Origin: Acidobacteriota bacterium
GTDB lineage: Bacteria; Acidobacteriota; Thermoanaerobaculia; Multivoradales; J023
Length of the DNA stretch: 64,000 nt
Assembly: GCA_029263395.1 (NCBI GenBank)
Contig: JAJCXO010000025.1
Location: 30,040 to 94,039, forward strand
Direction: 5' to 3'
Shown: positions 51,401 through 62,100 of the stretch, piece by piece
Layout of the letters: the number at the start of each line of letters is the position of its first letter
Position numbering within the stretch: position 1 is the stretch's first letter
The notes under the pieces: generated by a model
The model's database searches: none
Seen by the model: only the letters and a program-made list of their open reading frames with translations
What the model was told of the DNA's origin: nothing
Translations under genes and position numbers: made by a program

Positions 51401-53908
51401 CAGGCGGTTTCGGCGCGCCTGATCGAGAAGTCCAGCAACGCCCTGTTGTAACTCCTCGGCGCGACACCCCGTGCGCTTTGCCCAACGGTCGAAGAAAGGC
51501 AGCTCCGCATCGAGCCCGACATATTCGATCACCAACCGGCCCCAGGGCTCCAAACCAATGCGCTGGCGAGGACCGGTGGCAATTTCCCGAAGGATTTGGA
51601 TACGGAGGAAGAAACGCCGCTTGCCGGCGTGATCGGTGCCGGCGGACTCCTTCCGCGCTTCCTGCCAGACTTCGGGGAGGAGGGCACGCGACAGCTCGTC
51701 GTCCTCATCTAGGAGTTGGTCGAGGTGAGCTGTGAGGTCACCTACTGAGACCGGCGAAACTCGGATACGTTCGAACATCAGCGCCCGCAATCGGAAGCGG
51801 CGCGCATGGTCCTGCATCCAGCCGGCCTGGAAGGCAGCGTCCTGGCGGTTATCAGCGAACACCAGGAGTCGCCGCCTCTCGGCATGCTGGACCAGGCTTT
51901 GGGCGAGCACGTGGACGTCGGAGACGGTGAACGCTCGGATCGGCCTAGCCGGCTCGCGGTAGCGGCCTTGGACGCGCCGGCCGATGGCCTTGCAGGCCAG
52001 GCATGAGGCGAGGACACCGGGATTGTCTTCCCTGCCGCGCACGGCATGGAGCTGCAACAGTTCGCCCTCTCTGCCACAACCGTCACACCGTCTTTGTGGG
52101 TGGGACTGCCCGGCGCCGCAATATCGGCAAAGGAAAAGCCTGGACGTGCGACGCTGCAGGCGATGAGAGCCTTCATCCTCGTCTCCGTCGTCCTCACCGA
52201 TCACTAGACGATCGAGGAGCACCACCCTTTGGCCACCATTGGCTGGCTGCTGGGCGCTCCACACCACCCGATCTTCGATCGCATCGCCTCCCCCTGGGTT
52301 GCCTTCGGTAAACGAGAAGTCGGCGAGGTGATGGACGTAGTAGTGCTGACCGCAAGTCGTGCAGGTAGCGACCGGCAGACGGAAGAGGCCGCGTTCGTCC
52401 TCCGCCACGGCTTCCTCGGCAGAGAGCCACAGCTCTGCTCCATCAGCGTCGGGCGGGAAGGTCACCACAGCGCCGCCGACGCCGCGAACAAAGCCGTGCA
52501 CGACCGGCCGCAGCAGCGGCCGCCCGTCACGCCGCGAGGTCGCGCCTAGGGCGAGCCAGATCAGCACCTCTTCTTCGGGCACCGACCGCCCGAGTCGTTC
52601 TTTCAAGTCCTCTAAGAGGTCAGAGAGCCGTTGTGCTTTCTCGAGGCTACGAGCGATCTGGAAGGCGACCTCATTGGCCGCCAGCCGCTCGTAGAGGCTC
52701 TCGCGCCAGCGGTCGAGGTCCAGAGCAGTGCCGGTCATCATCTGGAAAACGCTCTGGAGACGTTTGAGCGCCTCGTGTGCCGGTGGATGCTCTTCGGCCT
52801 CGGCCACGGCCTCCAAGATGGTCTGGAGTTGGACGCCTGGATTGCCTGGCAGGGCTTGGCTGGTGCTGCGTTCGGTGGCCCAAAGATCCGGTTGGTATTG
52901 TTCCTTGACCAACTTCACGCGGTCTGGTGCTACACCGAAGAAACGGGACGCGAAGGTGATGCCTGCCTCTGTTCCATGCTCGGGGTCTGCGAGGGTGGCT
53001 GAGGTGGCGACGCACACCGTCTCTTCAGGCTCACGGCCGCAAAAGGCACGCAGGCGTCGTATCAGACAAGCGGCCTCGGCTCCTGCGGCGCCGCTCCAGG
53101 TGTGGGCCTCGTCGAACACCAGGTAATCGAGCCGGGCGCCGTCGAAGAGCTCGAGGTCGCGCTGGCGAGTGAGGAGAAGCTCGAGCTGCTTGACGTTGGT
53201 CAGCAAGATGCGCGGCTGCCGGCCGGCTGAACGCATCTCTTCACGCGCCGCCCGCTCTTCCGGCGGGTGGACAGCCGCTGGTCGTTTCTGGCGACGGAGC
53301 TCATCGACCGTGGAGCGGTAGTCGGCGGGTGACGATCCCTGCGGCAGTCGCTGCCCGGTGACAGACTCGCTTTTTTCCGGCGTCCTGCCCACGTACATGC
53401 CGAAAGAGACCCCAGTGCCAACCAGCAGCTCCCGCAGTCGGCCCAGCTGGTCTTCGGCCAGGGCATTCATTGGGTAGACGATGACTGCGGCGATACCTTC
53501 GGGAGCGCCCTGGTCGCGCAACTTCAGGCAGTGGCTGATGATCGGGTAAAGGAAACACTCGGTCTTGCCGGAACCGGTGCCGGTGGAGATGAGAGTGGTG
53601 CGGCCACCGACGATGGCGCGAATAGCGTCTTCCTGGTGGCCGTAAACGTGCTCGTGAGGGGAGAGGTTGGGCAAGTGTGGGTGGAGGATGTCTTCGGCGA
53701 CCAGCTGCTGAAGGGACGGGCCTTTGCGGAAAGACTGCGAAAGGCTGATGTACGGGCCCTTGAGCAGTGGCGTGGCGCGCGTCTCCTGGAGGCTTAGGAG
53801 ACTACGCATCTGGCGATGGAGGCTCGGATCGGCGAAGGCGTAGGTCGTGAACTGGTAGCGGAGGAAGTCGCTGACGACCTTCTCGGTGTAGGTGATGGGA
53901 TTGAGCAT
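48494..53908 (-). CDS. Giant DEAH helicase with DUF1998 and a predicted C-terminal nuclease-like domain (DruE / DrmA-DrmB-like)
   Basis: This 1804-residue protein opens with an SF2 helicase: Q-motif YGHQEDAIRAI, Walker A STGTGSGKT (108-116), DEAH at 266-269, CVATSATL, and motif VI QRAGRAGRR past residue 1000. Zinc-type Cys pairs occur in the middle (CTTCGQ, CRYCG, CDGCG, CGMC). A DUF1998 region follows, with VCRVCGQSRSP and the CPTSCIDCLQNFRNSYYH Cys cluster. The last ~100 residues (TTPDFFFD, IYLDGLSAH, QRDRQIREEL) resemble a Vsr/DUF559 endonuclease fold. The helicase-DUF1998 layout matches MrfA and the Druantia protein DruE; the size also equals DrmA plus DrmB fused. It is the third gene of the operon, 15 bp after the methyltransferase, with AGGGG before the ATG. 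Anti-phage function is inferred. Confidence 0.85.
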   Translation of the reverse strand: MLNPITYTEKVVSDFLRYQFTTYAFADPSLHRQMRSLLSLQETRATPLLKGPYISLSQSFRKGPSLQQLVAEDILHPHLPNLSPHEHVYGHQEDAIRAIVGGRTTLISTGTGSGKTECFLYPIISHCLKLRDQGAPEGIAAVIVYPMNALAEDQLGRLRELLVGTGVSFGMYVGRTPEKSESVTGQRLPQGSSPADYRSTVDELRRQKRPAAVHPPEERAAREEMRSAGRQPRILLTNVKQLELLLTRQRDLELFDGARLDYLVFDEAHTWSGAAGAEAACLIRRLRAFCGREPEETVCVATSATLADPEHGTEAGITFASRFFGVAPDRVKLVKEQYQPDLWATERSTSQALPGNPGVQLQTILEAVAEAEEHPPAHEALKRLQSVFQMMTGTALDLDRWRESLYERLAANEVAFQIARSLEKAQRLSDLLEDLKERLGRSVPEEEVLIWLALGATSRRDGRPLLRPVVHGFVRGVGGAVVTFPPDADGAELWLSAEEAVAEDERGLFRLPVATCTTCGQHYYVHHLADFSFTEGNPGGGDAIEDRVVWSAQQPANGGQRVVLLDRLVIGEDDGDEDEGSHRLQRRTSRLFLCRYCGAGQSHPQRRCDGCGREGELLQLHAVRGREDNPGVLASCLACKAIGRRVQGRYREPARPIRAFTVSDVHVLAQSLVQHAERRRLLVFADNRQDAAFQAGWMQDHARRFRLRALMFERIRVSPVSVGDLTAHLDQLLDEDDELSRALLPEVWQEARKESAGTDHAGKRRFFLRIQILREIATGPRQRIGLEPWGRLVIEYVGLDAELPFFDRWAKRTGCRAEELQQGVAGLLDQARRNRLLLDREGHIYSRYWHESQREIQRGYLPQLPPPAGLKLRRAEQDNGNRVKQWLSGGGETVARRAARRWGLPVDDIETFLEELWDLVGDQLELLVPVTLRGSRDKALTGCTGVRQIDADKLLLHAHEGVFRCGMCRRPHPREAPKMACPVWRCSGTLTYEKEDPDNYDLMVLDQNFAMLRSREHSAQIPQADREFLERTFKGQGELVNTLVCTPTLELGVDIGALDSVLMRNVPPLPANYWQRAGRAGRRHRMATNLTYARPASHDRAYFVDPLKLLEGLILPPSFNLRNAVMVRKHVHAAVLTVLHQLGRRGSTLGGVDRREIRAMLERCFPPQIRPYLFDQQGHVRHQDFDVSDLTTVVSKHREALTEHIARLFAKGWPADDAAVVEPETLDRYLAELGGELAAVLRRLNRRLRWALDQMARLDLLRSRKGTLDSDEDALFRRCDRLVKRLKGRTARRRQDAEGYDDTLTYGVLAAEGFLPGYGLDTGWTVGYFQAPFGVPGLRDWELRRNLALALREYVPGNMIYANGHRYIPRFFHLEADEPILFQVDVPNEAVSEVGTAAAVRPVGLGATTLVSIPICDVDLSHFSQISDEEEHRFQLPVAVYGYERQRHDGGQLCSWGARDLTLRRALRLRLVNAGAASLVRDAGNLGYPVCRVCGQSRSPFASQADRDRFGKDHRERCGKRVESVGFHADIVADAIALLDCADRTEAFSVVESLRHGASEVLEMELDDLHLLAIGRTGDQRLDILLYDPMPGGSGLLEQMLSRWPEVIAAARRLVEGCAGQCPTSCIDCLQNFRNSYYHRHLDRHLAAARLAEWGEDLTFSHDLAPLLPAERATEQPVNEAEARLGRLLARAGFHGSKPQYPVDLGKPLGTTTPDFFFDSEDEEGICIYLDGLSAHLHGNPATSQRDRQIREELRSRFYEVFEIPNGDLDDREAMRRHFFRIGRALLGKERARAVRDDVQWFED

Positions 53909-53923
53909 GGTAAGCCCCTACAG

Positions 53924-56900
53924 TTACCTGCGCCGCGTCTTCGGCGGTACTACATTGCCGAAGAGGTCGGTATCTAGCGGATTGCCGAAGAGGTCAGTCG
54001 GTGGATCGTATGGTGGATTCGGCTCGGCGACTTCGGAGACCTGCTCTTGGGGTGGCGGAACGATCTTCGCGATCAGCTCCGCGTGCCGCTCGCACTCCTC
54101 CCAAGACTCCTCGACGCTCTGCTCGAGCTGCCAGTCATAGAAACGGGGGCCGAGGCGGGAGGCGACGGGTTGGTGCTCCTTGGCGCGGTCGTCATGTCCA
54201 AGGCCATAGTCGGCCAGGCGGAGAGTCTCGGGTAGCATCCAGCCGATTCCGGCTTTTTCTGCCACGAGAGTTTCGAAGCCGGCTCGCTTCAGGTCTTGGA
54301 AGGCGACAAGAGAAAGGACGGTCTGCCGTAGTTCGGGATCGTTGGTCTTGTCGACACGCCAGAAGCCCCTGGGATCGAGATCTCGTGTAAAAGCCTTGAG
54401 CGCTAAAGAGTCGCTTGGCCAATCGCAGCCATCGACTATGAGTTTGAACTCTCGCTCATCGAGACCGGCAGAAATGGCAATGACGGCGTCTAGGTAGCTT
54501 CTGAGACGGAGTCGCTCGTGAGGAGTGAGAGCCCAGTGTTGATGCCATGGCCGATGCCATGAGTCAAAACCCAAGGTCTTATGTATTTCAGACCAGAGCG
54601 CCGAATAGACAAAGGAAGGTATGTTGAGAGCAGCAGTAGCGGCAGCCACGACTGCAGAAACGGAGTGTTTACTACCGACTGGCGTAGGCAACTCCGCCAT
54701 CAAGTGGTAATCGACCTGAGTCCCGGCCACACGGGTCCTGGCAATCCAGTCAAAAACGAGAGAGTTTACGAGTCCTGTTAGAAGCAGCACCTCAAGTGGG
54801 CCGCGAGGAGCGAAAATTGCAGCTTTGTCTCCACAAGGGGCATCGTTGACAATGGAGCAGATTATCGTGCGCTCGTCTGTACTACGCGCGACTCTTCGTA
54901 TCGCGGGCTTGACGCCTCGTACTGCCTTTTCTTGCATGAGATAGTCATTCAGACTCATCAAGAACTGCGGCCCAATAGTCTTTTTATTCCAATCGACTAT
55001 CTGCCAAATGGCTCTTACACCGGTGCCGCTGATCCATCGCTTTGGAGCAAAATCGAACTGTTGGACCATCACACCTTGATACAACGGCAGCGCGACGCCC
55101 TCGATGGCGTGTTCAAAAACTGCCTCCCTGCCATCAGCGGAAAGCACAAGACCCCTCGGCCGCTTGAGAATACTGGTAGGGCCATTGTAGGGGCGCCAAG
55201 CCCCTTTCAACCAATGCCCATACGCATCCGGCCGGTAACCCTTTGCCTCCCATTTGGGCCGTGGCGGGAAGAGGTGCGAGGCGTTAGTCATATGGAATTC
55301 GGTGGCGTAGCGGATACTCCAGCCCTCGGGGCTCTGGTCCCCTAACAGCACACCATTCGTATAGATCTTCTCCAAGATCTCCAGGTCCCGCTCGCTTCGA
55401 ACCTCGAGCAAAGCGCCGGTATCGGGGCTGAATCGCCGAATAGAGCTAACCGGCAGGGGAAGAAAGCGCTCGTCAGCAAGAAGATCTTCCTCGATCTCGT
55501 GAAGTTCTGGGGAGTCGCCCGGCCCCAGTCGGAAGCGGGTCCGCAGCGTGCGTGTCTCGCCGCCCTTCTCGATGCAGAGGGCAACGATCTTGAAACTGTG
55601 GTGGATGTCCTGGAAAACGAATCGCTCATTCTGGAAGGCATAGAGGTGGCTCCAGTGGCAATGCTCGAGCAGCAGCCGGCGCAGGGCGCTGGTGCCCTTG
55701 TCCGAGTAAAGGCCGGACGGGATCAGCAGTCCCATCCTGCCACTGGGGCGCAGCAGCGCGTGAAAACCTTCCAAGAACATCTTGTAGGTATTGATGTCTG
55801 CCGAGCCCTGGTGCCTAAAAGGATGCCGGGGATCCGCATAGCCTCTGCGCGCTCGACGCCGCAGGCGCCAGCTGAGGTGAAGCTGGGTATTCGCCTTCTT
55901 CGAGCGAGAAAAGCTGAACGAGCCGCCTTCCTCTTTGCTGGGATCACCAAACGGAAAAGCAACGTGCTTCGTCCAGTTCGACATCGCTTTTAGCCGCGCG
56001 CAATATTCGATCCAGTTTCGCTCGACGACCTCCTGGCTCTCGAAATACCTGACCTGTTTCGCCAACGCCTCCTGTTTGCCGTAAGTCTTGTACAAAGGAT
56101 CAACGTTCGAAAAGAACTCTTTCGAGTTCGGCTTCTGGATCTCCCAGGGTGGATTGCCAATCAACGCGTCGAAGCCGCTTTCGGTGTGGTGGAAGACATC
56201 TGGGAATTCCAGTTCCCAATGGAAGAATCGTTCCTGGTCCGCCAGCTTACGAACAACCGTGCGAGTCTCTTCCGGCGGGTCGAGGAAATTGAGAGGTGTC
56301 GGCGCGGCGCTCATCAGCTCGCCCGGCCAGAACCAGATCGAACACCAGGTGTCGAAGGCTGCCCGCAAGCGCTGGAAGTCCGGCTCGCCCTGAATCTCCT
56401 CCCGATAGAGCTGCTCGCGACGCTCTGTTTGGTGAAGCGGCAAACCGTGCAGCGTCTCGAAAGCGGCCAGCGTATCGGCATGTACGTCCTCGGCGGTCTG
56501 GTGTCGTTCCTTCACGAACGGCAAGACGTCGCCCCGCTGGAGTCGGATCCACTCCACCATCTCGTCTTTCACGACTCCGTTTCGTTGATCCTTGATCGCC
56601 TGCGTCCACAGATCCCCTTTGCGGGCCTTCTCTCCCTTTTTCTTACCGCGGGTGATCTCATACTCACGGACATGATGCACGAACCGTTCGTGGTTTTTGT
56701 CCCCCCCCTCGCGCTCCCATGCCATCACCGGATAATCCTGGAAACGATCGAACCAACACCCCACCAGGCTATTCCCCAGCTTCAGCTTGTGATCAAGAAA
56801 ACCGAAGGGCAAGCGCGGATCCATCGTCTCGACCCACATCGCCATCCGCCCCAACTCGACCGCAAGGGGATCGAAGTCGACACCGTAGATACAACGCTCC

Positions 56901-59146
56901 ACTACGTGACGCTTGAGGCGCGCCCTCAAGTGCTCCTCGAAGTTGCCGTGCTCCGGCGGTACCGGCAGGGTCTCCTGCGACGGGTGGTCGAGTGGCAGGC
57001 CGTCGGCAAGCTTCACAATTGTGCCATCGCGCCGCGGCTGCAACCGGTCGTGGTTATGGAGGCTCTCCACCAGGGCGTCCGTCAGGAAGCGCAGCGCCGA
57101 GACCAGGAACGAGCCCGAGCCCATTGCCGGATCGCAGACCTTGAGCGCCAGGATCTCCTCGGGCTTCCGCGGCCGCCACTCAGTCACCGTCACCAGCTCA
57201 GTCTTCTCGTCGGTTTCGGCCGACACCACCTCGTAGGCCAGCGGTCGCAGCGTCCGCCGCACCGTGGGGCTCGCGAGCTGAGGCGGCGTGTAGAAGGTGC
57301 CCGAGCCCTTTCGGGTGCCCCCCCAGCGCACGAGGTACCACTCCCCTGGCAGGATCACGCGGTCGATCAGCGCCTGCGTTTTCACCTCGAGCTTCCGGTT
57401 GTATACCTCCCGCGCCCGCGGGTCGGTATCGTTCTTCGGGAGCTTGACCAGCTTCGCCTCGCGAACCGCACGGCGAGCCCAGTCTTCGACCCGCTCGCTG
57501 AGATCGCGCTTCAGATCGCGAGCGCTCTGCTCCTCGTCCCCATCTTCCTCGTCAGCGTCGAGATCATCCGTGTCGGCCTCGGCGTCTTCCTCTGCTTCGT
57601 TCTCCGGCCCTCGCTCCTCAGCCCTATCAATGTGCTCGCCGCCATCTTCGCCCGCGGCCTCACCCTCATCGTCGCCGGAGGCCAGCGGCTTCGAATCGGT
57701 CTTCAGCTTCTCGAGCAGCACTTTGCTTTCCTTCGCCGTCATGCCCACCAGCCGCAAGAGAGGCAATGCCGGCTGATCACCGAGGTTCAGGAACACCATT
57801 GCATCATCCTCGCCAACGCGGCGCAGCTCGAAATCGAGGAGTCCCTCGTAGAGGATGCCGATAAACTCCGACGACAGGTCTGAAAAGTCGACCGGCGCCT
57901 GCACCCAGGTGCTGCGGTTGCCCTGTTGCAGCTTGACCTTGCTGCGGGTCAGAAGATCCAAGATCCGGTAGACGGCGCCGTCATGGGGTGCGTTGACCGG
58001 GCTCTCGAACGCCGCGAGAGCACGCCGGATCGGCGATCCTACCTCTGGGTCGCCTGGCTGGAAGAGCGCGCCACCATACCGCGGGATGGGCAGCGCCTCG
58101 TGCGCCGAACCTTGGTAGACCAGCCGAAAGAGCGCCAGCATGCGCGGCCAGGCGCCGTGGCTATGGCGCAGCCGCTCTTTGGCATGGCCACCGGCTTGCC
58201 GAACGAGCTGCTCGCGCAGACCTTCGAGGCTGTATGACCTGTGGTAGACGGCGTTGTCGCGCGGTAGTAGATCGCGCGCCTCGGCAAACAGCAGCACCAC
58301 GCAACGCATCACAATCCGGCACGCAGCAATGTAGATGTCGCGACGGGCCACCCTGCCGGCCCCTTCGGCGTCTACAGTTTCGAGCGCGGCGCTCGAAACC
58401 TGAATCAGGTGCTCCACCGCACGGCGGACGCGCTCCCCGAGCACCGACGACAGCTCGGCTTGGCCCTTGCGCGAGGCGAGGATCGCCGCCAGCAGCGGCG
58501 GCGCGTCACTTGTGGCTTTCGGGCTGAGCGCAGCGACGCCCAGCAACAAGCGCAGCGCCGTCACCTGAGGTCCAGGCTCGCCTTCTGAGAACCACAGGTC
58601 GACGTCCCACTCGCACCATGCCTCGTAGTCGGCTCCAGCGTGGATCAACCGCCACTGCCGGCCGTTGGTGAGGATCGCCAGCTTCTCCCCGGAGCGCCGC
58701 AGCCACTCCACCACCCGCGCCACTGCCCGGCGGCCTCGCCCCACACCAAGCCGCGCTGCTCGCTTGCGCTGCACTGAGATACCCAGAACGTCGGCGACGA
58801 AGACCGCTAGCGTCGCTCCGAACGGCCCCTTCCACACCCGCCGAGGCTTCAGGATCTCGCCAGTCATGGCTTTCTGCGACCAGCAAGGGTCGACCTGAGC
58901 CCCTTTCTGCCACTCCAGGCCGTCGTGTCCGAGGACTTCCTGCAGGACCGTGTCAAGAAGAGTCGCCAAATGTCCGGCGTCGCCGTCGAGGAACCGCACG
59001 ATGGCGCGGCGCAGGCGCTCGCTGTGGTAGCTGGAAAGAGCAGGCGGCTCCTCCAGAAAGCTCTGCCGCAACTTCGACGGCGCGATCAGCAGGCCACCGT
59101 GCTTGAGCGACACCCACCAGCTCGGGAGATCGAACTCCCGGCTCAT
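53924..59146 (-). CDS. Eco57I/PglX-type adenine-specific DNA methyltransferase, very large (DrmMI-like)
   Basis: The start at 59146 is in an ATGA overlap with the helicase stop and has AGGGGGCG upstream; a frame to 59167 adds 7 residues. The ~1740-residue protein has an N-terminal domain (to about 200, EKLAILTNGRQWRLI) typical of type IIG/PglX proteins and a helical region with SEFIGILYEGLLDFELRRV near 426. An acidic insertion follows at about 488-541. The N6-adenine methyltransferase core has GTFYTPPQLA, SAM motif DPAMGSGSF (about 672-680) and catalytic NPPW (about 998-1001). A target-recognition-like C-terminal half completes it. In DISARM class 1, DrmMI marks host DNA as self. No PD-(D/E)xK nuclease motif was recognised in its N-terminus. 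Confidence 0.9.
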   Translation of the reverse strand: MSREFDLPSWWVSLKHGGLLIAPSKLRQSFLEEPPALSSYHSERLRRAIVRFLDGDAGHLATLLDTVLQEVLGHDGLEWQKGAQVDPCWSQKAMTGEILKPRRVWKGPFGATLAVFVADVLGISVQRKRAARLGVGRGRRAVARVVEWLRRSGEKLAILTNGRQWRLIHAGADYEAWCEWDVDLWFSEGEPGPQVTALRLLLGVAALSPKATSDAPPLLAAILASRKGQAELSSVLGERVRRAVEHLIQVSSAALETVDAEGAGRVARRDIYIAACRIVMRCVVLLFAEARDLLPRDNAVYHRSYSLEGLREQLVRQAGGHAKERLRHSHGAWPRMLALFRLVYQGSAHEALPIPRYGGALFQPGDPEVGSPIRRALAAFESPVNAPHDGAVYRILDLLTRSKVKLQQGNRSTWVQAPVDFSDLSSEFIGILYEGLLDFELRRVGEDDAMVFLNLGDQPALPLLRLVGMTAKESKVLLEKLKTDSKPLASGDDEGEAAGEDGGEHIDRAEERGPENEAEEDAEADTDDLDADEEDGDEEQSARDLKRDLSERVEDWARRAVREAKLVKLPKNDTDPRAREVYNRKLEVKTQALIDRVILPGEWYLVRWGGTRKGSGTFYTPPQLASPTVRRTLRPLAYEVVSAETDEKTELVTVTEWRPRKPEEILALKVCDPAMGSGSFLVSALRFLTDALVESLHNHDRLQPRRDGTIVKLADGLPLDHPSQETLPVPPEHGNFEEHLRARLKRHVVERCIYGVDFDPLAVELGRMAMWVETMDPRLPFGFLDHKLKLGNSLVGCWFDRFQDYPVMAWEREGGDKNHERFVHHVREYEITRGKKKGEKARKGDLWTQAIKDQRNGVVKDEMVEWIRLQRGDVLPFVKERHQTAEDVHADTLAAFETLHGLPLHQTERREQLYREEIQGEPDFQRLRAAFDTWCSIWFWPGELMSAAPTPLNFLDPPEETRTVVRKLADQERFFHWELEFPDVFHHTESGFDALIGNPPWEIQKPNSKEFFSNVDPLYKTYGKQEALAKQVRYFESQEVVERNWIEYCARLKAMSNWTKHVAFPFGDPSKEEGGSFSFSRSKKANTQLHLSWRLRRRARRGYADPRHPFRHQGSADINTYKMFLEGFHALLRPSGRMGLLIPSGLYSDKGTSALRRLLLEHCHWSHLYAFQNERFVFQDIHHSFKIVALCIEKGGETRTLRTRFRLGPGDSPELHEIEEDLLADERFLPLPVSSIRRFSPDTGALLEVRSERDLEILEKIYTNGVLLGDQSPEGWSIRYATEFHMTNASHLFPPRPKWEAKGYRPDAYGHWLKGAWRPYNGPTSILKRPRGLVLSADGREAVFEHAIEGVALPLYQGVMVQQFDFAPKRWISGTGVRAIWQIVDWNKKTIGPQFLMSLNDYLMQEKAVRGVKPAIRRVARSTDERTIICSIVNDAPCGDKAAIFAPRGPLEVLLLTGLVNSLVFDWIARTRVAGTQVDYHLMAELPTPVGSKHSVSAVVAAATAALNIPSFVYSALWSEIHKTLGFDSWHRPWHQHWALTPHERLRLRSYLDAVIAISAGLDEREFKLIVDGCDWPSDSLALKAFTRDLDPRGFWRVDKTNDPELRQTVLSLVAFQDLKRAGFETLVAEKAGIGWMLPETLRLADYGLGHDDRAKEHQPVASRLGPRFYDWQLEQSVEESWEECERHAELIAKIVPPPQEQVSEVAEPNPPYDPPTDLFGNPLDTDLFGNVVPPKTRRR

Positions 59147-62100
59147 GCAACGCCCCCTGGCAGCCAAATCTCCACAGCTACGGGGTACACCCGGGCCGCG
59201 CCAGCAAGCCGGTAGCGGCGTGGCAGCGTGTACTCGAGAACACGCTTCTGGTCGGTTCCGAGCTGGCGTAGCAGATCCGCGTAGTGACTGCGTCGTCGTT
59301 CGAGCTCCGCTTCGAGGTCGCGTAGGTCGCGTTCGCGCTGGCGCTGCATCTCTTCACTGATCACCATCTGCTGCATCTGCACCAGCTGCTCGTCCCGCTC
59401 CTTCTCCAGCCGCTGGATGCTGGCTTTGTTCATCGCGGCACGAACCTCTGCCAGGCGGTCGGCGAATCGGCGCTTTTCCGTTTCCAGTGCGCTACCGCGG
59501 AGCTGGTCGAGGCGAGACGCGAGAGCCTCCGACAGCTCGACAGCGCGTCTCTTGACCAGCGCCTGTACGTCTACCCCAACCTCATCCCACAGGTCCGCCG
59601 CGCGACGTGAGGCAGCGTCGTGATCGCGGCTCGGAATCGGCGAGCCCACCAGGTCTGCGGCGGGCACATGCCTCAAGGCATCACTGAGCTCGCCGTCACG
59701 CACTGGAAAGCGCAGGGTCCGGACCCAATGGTGAAAGGGTTCCCGAAGCTCATTGACGGCCAACTCTTCGAGAGTCAACAAAATCAAACAGTCGGCGCCG
59801 GAAGGCACGCCACCTAGTCGTAGGGTCCAACGGGTGGCACCGAGATCCCTGCCGGCTTGGAAGCGAGCGGTGGTGAAGCTGGCAAGTGCCTGCCGGAAAA
59901 GGGGGTGTCCTAGGTGAAGGAGAACAGTGTCCTTCGCTGGACGGAAGACGGGCCGGCCGCCCAGATCCCGGACGAACAGTTTGGGATCGAAGATCAGAGC
60001 TGGCAGTGGACCGCGGATTCCCTCACCCAGCCGCAGGGTGTCATCGATCAACGGCTCCCAACGCGGCGGCAGCGGGGTCACTAGCTTCATTCGGCCTTCG
60101 GAATCGGGGCCTTCCAATCGCGGGTGGCCTACGTCGAGCCCAAGAGCGGCCTCTAGAGTCTCGCGCAGAGTGTTCGGGGAAAGGTCGACTTCTGACCAAA
60201 GCGAACGCAAAGCCTCCAGGTGCTCTGCGCCGGTGGTCGTGAGTCGGCGCACGGGCACTGAAGCGCGACCGCGATATCTCTTCACGTTCTGGTCGAGGCT
60301 GTTTATTACTAGCCCGATATCTTCCTGGTCGTAGAACCGGCGCTGGAAGGCGGCATCGAACACATCGCCCATCGAGCCCAAGTCCTCTCGGATCTCATGC
60401 ACTTTGCCAACTACGTGGGCGACGAACTTGAGATCAGCGTCGTCCTCGCTGGTGAAGTGGTGGACGTATACGTCACGTGCTTGACCGTGACGGTCGAGAC
60501 GTCCGTTACGCTGCTCGAGGCGCGACGGGTTCCAGGGGATTTCGTAGTGGAGTACATGGCGCGCGGTTTCGTGCAGATTCAGACCTTCCGAGGCCGCGTC
60601 GGTGGCGATCAGCACCCGGACCGGATCGTTGGGGTCGTTGAACGCGGCCTTGATACGGTCCCTCTCGCCCCTGTCCATCCCGCCGCTTCCGTAGAGCACC
60701 CGGATAGCGCTGCCCGAGTCGCCGAAGGTTTCTCGCAACCTGCGGTCGAGATAGTCGAGGGTGGTCTTATATTCGGTGAACACGATCATGCGCTCGCTGT
60801 CGTGCCAATTCTTGCCAGCGCGGACACGCCTGCCGATCACGTCGAGGAGGCGTTCGAAGCGAGTGTCGAAAATCGGCTCGGTGACGGTATCGCCGTCCTC
60901 ACGTATTCCCAGGTTTTTCAGCCCGGCGTCGATCTCGGCCACTTCCTCCATCAAAGTGTCGAGCAAGGGCTGGAGCCAGGAACCGACGGTGCGTGCTGCG
61001 TGTTGCGCCCGTCCCTCGCGTTCGCGGTCGTCGTCGATCTCCTCTTCGCTCGCCCTCCGAGCAGCAGCCACCTCAGCCGCATTCGCGGGCTCCTCCTCTT
61101 CGAGCAAGCCCCGCTTCATCCGGAACCAGGAATCCGCGAAAGTCGTCGACGAAGAGAGAAGCCGCTTATTGAGCACTTCGATCGCGAACGCCCCGGCCAA
61201 CTGCTCGGACCTGCGCGATGCTACGATTCGCGCCTTGACCGCCGCGCGAAAACGCCCGAACGCACTAGCAAGGGCCTTCTCCTCTGGGCGGAAAAAGAGC
61301 GGTTCCGGTTCCAGGAAGCGCTCGGCAAAGCGCCGCGGGCGCTTGGCCTCGTCGTCGAGCTCATTGATCTCGCGCTTCAGCCTCCGCACCACAATTTCCT
61401 CGATCCGCTGTTTCTCCTCCGGTGTGAACTGACCTGTCTGTTTAAAGCGGACGGGATCCAACAGCTCGAGGAGACCCGAGAAGCAGCGAGTGTGCCCGTT
61501 ATGAGGCGTCGCAGTTAGGAAGAGCTTGTGCTCGAAGTAGGGGCTCAGATAGCGGAGCATCTTAGCCAGCTCGCTGTCCTCGCCGAAGGCCGAGGGCATC
61601 AGGTTATGGGCCTCATCGACAATCAAGAGGTCCCAGGGAAGTTGGGCTGGGTGCGCCGCCCCTTCGTGACCCCGGCGGCAGGTGGTCATCAACTGCTCCA
61701 GAACGTCCGGCTGCCGCAGGTAGTGATAGGACGTGATGATTCGGGGGTAGGTACGCCAGGGATTGACGTCGAGGCCTAGACGCTTTTGCAAAGCGTGGGT
61801 CTCGAAGCGGTCCACCATGTCAAACGTCAAAGCAAACTTCTCGAGCATCTCCTGGTGCCACTGATCGCGCAGCGATGCCGGACAGATCACCAGAACCCTG
61901 CGGACACGTCTCCGGAGCAGGAGCTCCGTCAAGATCAGTCCCGCTTCGATGGTCTTACCCAAACCGACGTCATCGGCGAGCAAAAGTGAAACGCGCGGCA
62001 TCTGCAACGCCTTGAGCAGCGGGACCAACTGAAAGTCGTCGACTTGGACGGCTCCAAAGCCCGGTGCGGCGACCGATTGACGTGTCGGTGCTCCCGAGCC

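Noticed and set aside
60397..61518. Rightward 373-residue frame inside the SNF2 helicase gene
   Set aside because: It lies wholly antisense to a gene with intact helicase motifs and has no recognisable domain.
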